Part shown: one piece after another, positions 60,746-64,000 of the stretch
Layout: each line of letters begins with the position of its first letter
Numbering within the stretch: position 1 is the first letter of the stretch
Assembly (NCBI RefSeq): GCF_003730195.1
Contig: NZ_QWGG01000011.1
Coordinates: forward strand, 62,001 to 126,000
Reading direction: 5' to 3'
From: Halosimplex salinum
GTDB lineage: Archaea; Halobacteriota; Halobacteria; Halobacteriales; Haloarculaceae
Length of the DNA: 64,000 bases
The notes under the pieces: model-generated
What the model saw: only the letters and a program-made list of their open reading frames with translations
What the model was told of the DNA's origin: nothing
The model's database searches: none
Position numbers and translations under genes: made by a program

Positions 60746-63700
60746 CTACTCGCGCCACTCGAGGTGCGTATAGCACCGCGTAGGCGACCCGTCGATCCGC
60801 CGGCGTTTCCGTTCGACCGAGACGCCGAACAGCGCCGCACCCCAGATTTGGAGGAACCGTTTGAACGTCACACTCGAACCTCGGTCAGGGAGAGACTCGA
60901 ATCCCCAGTCGGTGACGGTGTCGACGTATTCGTCATAGGTTTCCGAACTCGGAAGCGCTCCGTCAGGGTCGGACGTGAGCTGGTTCGCAATGAACGCCGC
61001 ACCACCTGCCGACTGCTCGGGCGCTGCTTCCGTCAAGAACGACGTGTCTTCTTCTGTGGGATCAACCATCTTCACACCCAATATAACGGTTCGAGTGCTG
61101 TCTTCGTTTCCACCTGACGTTGAGACGATATTGAATCCCTCTTCGAGGGCACTGATGACGTCGCGATCGATGTCGAAGAGGTCTCCGTCGATACCGGTGT
61201 CCGTGTCGAACGCATCGAAGAGGGAATCGATCGTTTCTGCGAACTCGTCCTCTGATTCTGGTGGGACGAGGTTGTGCGTGCTCGCGAATTCCTGACAACG
61301 GTCGAAGGCGACATCCACGTCCACGACGTTGTTCGGTGCAGGACGGAGGTAAGCCGCGATGAACGCGGCGGTAGCTGCTTTCCCCTCATCCTGGAGTGGT
61401 TCGGAAGTATCGTCTGTCTCTCCCTCCTCGGACTGCGTTGAGTCAGTATCATCGCCGTCAAGCTCTTCGTCCTTGTTGTCGGATGGCTCGGGAGTGGATT
61501 CGTCTGGTGCCTCGTCCGTCGATGATGACGCGCCAGTGTCTTCCTCATCCACTTCAGAGTCTTGCGCTTCGTCGGTCGAGACTTCGTCTTCGTGAGTCCT
61601 CTCGGGTGCCGTTCCGGGGCCAGCGGACGCCGGCTTGAGTTCGCCCGTCTGAATCGCTTCGATGAGGTCCTCGACGGGCCGAAGCGTCCCCATCTCCTCG
61701 TCGCCCGAGGTCCGATGATCGAACCAGGCGATACGTGCCTGTGCATCGTCGCCGGCGCGGGGCGGCTCGTATCGGACGAGGATGGCATATGCGGTTTCCG
61801 GGTAGTCCGGGTGCCGGAATTCGATGTCGGGTACGAATGGCTTGTTGACGCGGACCCAATCCTCACGGAATCGCTCTTCCGTCTCGTACTTGTACGTCTG
61901 CTCGCTACCCGGAGTCTCGACGATATAGCGAGCTGATTCGTTTGCACTTCCCGGGGGACATGTCGCCCGGTACGGGATGCTCGAGGGAGTGAGGTTCTGG
62001 AAGTCACCGGGAGCGATACGGAGGTGTATATCCTCGTCATCGGGATGGCCGATGTTGTCGGCGGTCGGGGCGACGAGGAGGCAGTCGTCCGAGTCGGGGT
62101 CCGGGTCGCGAGCCCAGATCGACGCGCCGGCGCTCTCTGTGTCCGATCGGGGGACGACAGCGGTGACACCGCCGTCGCGGGCGCCGCCGTCGAAGTCGAT
62201 TGGCGTGTTCGATTGCGAGTAGAACCGGCGACCCGACCACTGAGTGTTCATCGGATCACGGAGGATGTTCGATAATGCGGTGGCAGGTCCAAGGTCGGGG
62301 CCCCCCGCGTCTTCGTCCCACGGTGTTTCGGCGACGAAGATGGGGAGGCGACATTCGCCACTCTTCGTAGTAGTGTTAAGCGCCTTCTTGAGGTTACGGA
62401 GTTTCTTCGTGGGGTGTCGACGTGGGTCGGTCTCCTCTTCGACTGTGCATAAGATGATGTCGTCAGCGAAGCACTCCGTAGGCTCGCTGGCGAAGACTGT
62501 GAGGACGGCGTCCGGGATGTCCCCGGTGTCTTGGTCGATGATCCGGCCACTGACTCGGGTGGGGACTGCGTCTTCGAGTGCCGTCATAGCGTCCCGAAGG
62601 CCGGTATCGTGAGTATCGGTCCCAGCGGTTGCAACCCAGCCAGTCGAAAAGACGTTTTCAAGAAGGAGACGAGCACCCTCGGGAGTCAACCGAATGGCGT
62701 AGCCCTCGTCGCCGGGGACGTCGTCACGGTGCTTCGCGAGTTCGATCTCGAAGATACCGTCTGTTTCCGGGATGGGAGTGTCGCCAGCGACGCCCCGATG
62801 GGTCATAATGGTGCCTAACGCCTCGATCTCATCGGCGCACGCCTTGAGCGAGGGGAGGGCATCGCGGCGACGATTACGTTCTCCCTCGTTGAGGTCCTCT
62901 GTGGCGAGGACTTTCTCGACTTCGAGGCGAAGCCGGCGGTACATCTCGTCAAGGCGCACCCAGCGGTACGTCCCGGGTCGTGGTTCCTCTCCATCGAATG
63001 GGTCGATCCCAACAGAATTGCTCTCACTGGTCCGGCGGCGTTCGATCGCCGCGGACACACTCTCGTTACTCACAGTGGCATTTTGCTGTTCGAGAGCTGA
63101 TTCGTCTGCTGGCGCAGTTTCGGACTTCGTGTCGAGACGATCACGAACCGCAGTCGGTGGCCAGTTCCCGGTATCCCGTGCGAGATCGATGAGTTCCTGA
63201 ATCCGGGCCACTTCATCCTCGGTGAGGATACCTTGGTTAAGGAGAGTCGCGACGCGGCTGTTGAGCGCACGGGCTTGGATGGATTCCTCGTCTTTCCGGT
63301 ACGTCGGGAGGTCGGTGTGAATCGCCCATTCCTCTGGGGAAAGTGATTTCCCCTTCTCGAGGAGGTCGGTAAGCTCCTCCCACTCGTCAGTCGTCATACT
63401 GCCCTTCAGGACGTGATGAAGACTGGACGCAGGCCCTGAGCTCTCAGCGGCCGAGGGAGGAGTCTGGCGCTCGGTATTGGATTGGGTGAGCTCGGTCTTC
63501 GCCTCATCCCACTGGTCGCGAGCCCACCCACCTGAGTCGAACAGCGTATCTGGCTGCTCGCTCGTAGTGGATGGAGAATCGTTCTCGCGACTGGCAGATA
63601 CCGATTCAGCTGTGTATTCATCGGGTCCTGCATCATCCGACAGGACATCTATCGCGCTGACTTCCTCAGCCGGGGAGTCCTCTGCCGTCGAATCATTATT

Positions 63701-64000
63701 TGGTTCAACTGGGTCTTCGAGGTCAGGGAGCTTGCTGTCGGTGTTGGAGACGCTGTGCAGAGTTTCTTCACCGGGCCCGTTGGGTGGGTCACGAGCGACT
63801 ATCCAAGTCGCCCACGCGAGGACAACCGGGAGGAGTGGGTCGTCTATTGTGAGATGGTGGGCGAGTTCGGGGATGTTGAGAATCGCCCGGTTACGGACAG
63901 CCGATTCTGACTCGTCGTCGGGGATTCCGTACTCTTCGTTCGTCTGGTCGATGACGTCGGCACGAACCTCTCGGAAGGCCCCCTCGAAATTTTCGCGAGA
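60746..64000 (-). CDS. Giant protein, 5' end beyond window; primase-like winged-helix C-terminus
   Basis: The minus-strand frame is open from the right window edge to the stop at 60746, giving at least 1084 aa. The ATG at 63397 is internal, because 201 codons upstream stay in frame with normal protein sequence (NIPELAHHLTIDDPLLPVVL, then LAWATWIVARDPP). Long acidic linkers occur near 61400-61600. The C-terminus (AAFIANQLTSDPDGALPSSE, YDEYVDTVTDWGFESLP, FGVSVERKRRRIDG) resembles the winged helix at the end of D5-type plasmid primase/helicases. A similar but weaker copy (AAFIAAYLRPAPNNVVDVDV) precedes it. The central region is unrecognised. A replication role is inferred. Confidence 0.6.
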   Translation of the reverse strand, partial: SRENFEGAFREVRADVIDQTNEEYGIPDDESESAVRNRAILNIPELAHHLTIDDPLLPVVLAWATWIVARDPPNGPGEETLHSVSNTDSKLPDLEDPVEPNNDSTAEDSPAEEVSAIDVLSDDAGPDEYTAESVSASRENDSPSTTSEQPDTLFDSGGWARDQWDEAKTELTQSNTERQTPPSAAESSGPASSLHHVLKGSMTTDEWEELTDLLEKGKSLSPEEWAIHTDLPTYRKDEESIQARALNSRVATLLNQGILTEDEVARIQELIDLARDTGNWPPTAVRDRLDTKSETAPADESALEQQNATVSNESVSAAIERRRTSESNSVGIDPFDGEEPRPGTYRWVRLDEMYRRLRLEVEKVLATEDLNEGERNRRRDALPSLKACADEIEALGTIMTHRGVAGDTPIPETDGIFEIELAKHRDDVPGDEGYAIRLTPEGARLLLENVFSTGWVATAGTDTHDTGLRDAMTALEDAVPTRVSGRIIDQDTGDIPDAVLTVFASEPTECFADDIILCTVEEETDPRRHPTKKLRNLKKALNTTTKSGECRLPIFVAETPWDEDAGGPDLGPATALSNILRDPMNTQWSGRRFYSQSNTPIDFDGGARDGGVTAVVPRSDTESAGASIWARDPDPDSDDCLLVAPTADNIGHPDDEDIHLRIAPGDFQNLTPSSIPYRATCPPGSANESARYIVETPGSEQTYKYETEERFREDWVRVNKPFVPDIEFRHPDYPETAYAILVRYEPPRAGDDAQARIAWFDHRTSGDEEMGTLRPVEDLIEAIQTGELKPASAGPGTAPERTHEDEVSTDEAQDSEVDEEDTGASSSTDEAPDESTPEPSDNKDEELDGDDTDSTQSEEGETDDTSEPLQDEGKAATAAFIAAYLRPAPNNVVDVDVAFDRCQEFASTHNLVPPESEDEFAETIDSLFDAFDTDTGIDGDLFDIDRDVISALEEGFNIVSTSGGNEDSTRTVILGVKMVDPTEEDTSFLTEAAPEQSAGGAAFIANQLTSDPDGALPSSETYDEYVDTVTDWGFESLPDRGSSVTFKRFLQIWGAALFGVSVERKRRRIDGSPTRCYTHLEWRE

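Noticed and set aside
63397-63397. ATG at 63397 as the start of the giant ORF
   Set aside because: The same frame is open for 201 more codons to the window edge with normal protein sequence, so this ATG is most likely internal.
1-64000. tRNA or rRNA genes
   Set aside because: I saw no cloverleaf with TTCRANYC-type arms and no rRNA segments on either strand, though reading by eye could miss a divergent or intron-containing tRNA.

Overview
The window looks like part of a haloarchaeal (class Halobacteria) megaplasmid or large integrated element. The evidence is the GC-rich, acidic-protein coding style, the many small uncharacterised haloarchaeal families, a halocyanin, Tat-type signals, and archaeal information-processing proteins (TBP, TFB, PCNA, RPA).

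Layout. (1) 0.3-18.7 kb is a metal and stress island. A copper P-type ATPase (CPC type), its copper-sensing Lrp/TRASH regulator and a CopZ chaperone are followed by a Tat-exported Lon-like protease, a PrsW-like membrane protein, a halocyanin, two HTH plus small-membrane-protein modules, an aconitase, CBS, Usp, SHOCT and DoxX proteins. A second CopZ and a CPH-type (CopB-like) ATPase with a His-rich N-terminus close the island. (2) 18.7-22.4 kb is a junction with a DDE transposase and a tyrosine recombinase. (3) 22.5-24.4 kb is a ParA partition module. Its 9-bp repeat array fills the upstream intergenic DNA and also runs in frame through the partner gene. (4) 24.4-31.4 kb holds a histidine kinase, a PadR regulator, a histone-fold protein, a TBP, a Cas4-like nuclease and small toxin/antitoxin-like HTH cassettes. 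(5) 31.5-34.9 kb holds two complete CBASS operons (cyclic-oligonucleotide synthase plus Cap15 effector) arranged head to head. One carries an extra, translationally coupled 45-aa ORF. (6) 35.2-57.8 kb is a nearly all-minus-strand plasmid backbone: a MoxR AAA and VWA pair, two PrimPol-like proteins, TFB, an MrfA-type helicase, PCNA, RPA, an OB-fold protein and small zinc proteins. At least 16 of its genes share an unusual upstream element, T-rich then C-run then G-run/GGTGA. (7) 57.8-60.7 kb is noncoding. At 57.95-59.42 kb it carries nine related, covarying hairpins with a conserved purine internal loop, plus a 15-bp long-range helix; this is the best candidate for an undescribed structured RNA. 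At 60.2-60.6 kb are degenerate repeats. (8) 60.7 kb to the window end is a giant ORF (at least 1084 aa) that runs off the edge.

How it fits together: the element appears to carry its own replication kit (PrimPols, clamp, SSB, helicase), its own promoter-recognition pair (TBP and TFB) with a distinctive promoter-like element on the same genes, a partition system, antiviral CBASS, and copper resistance cargo.
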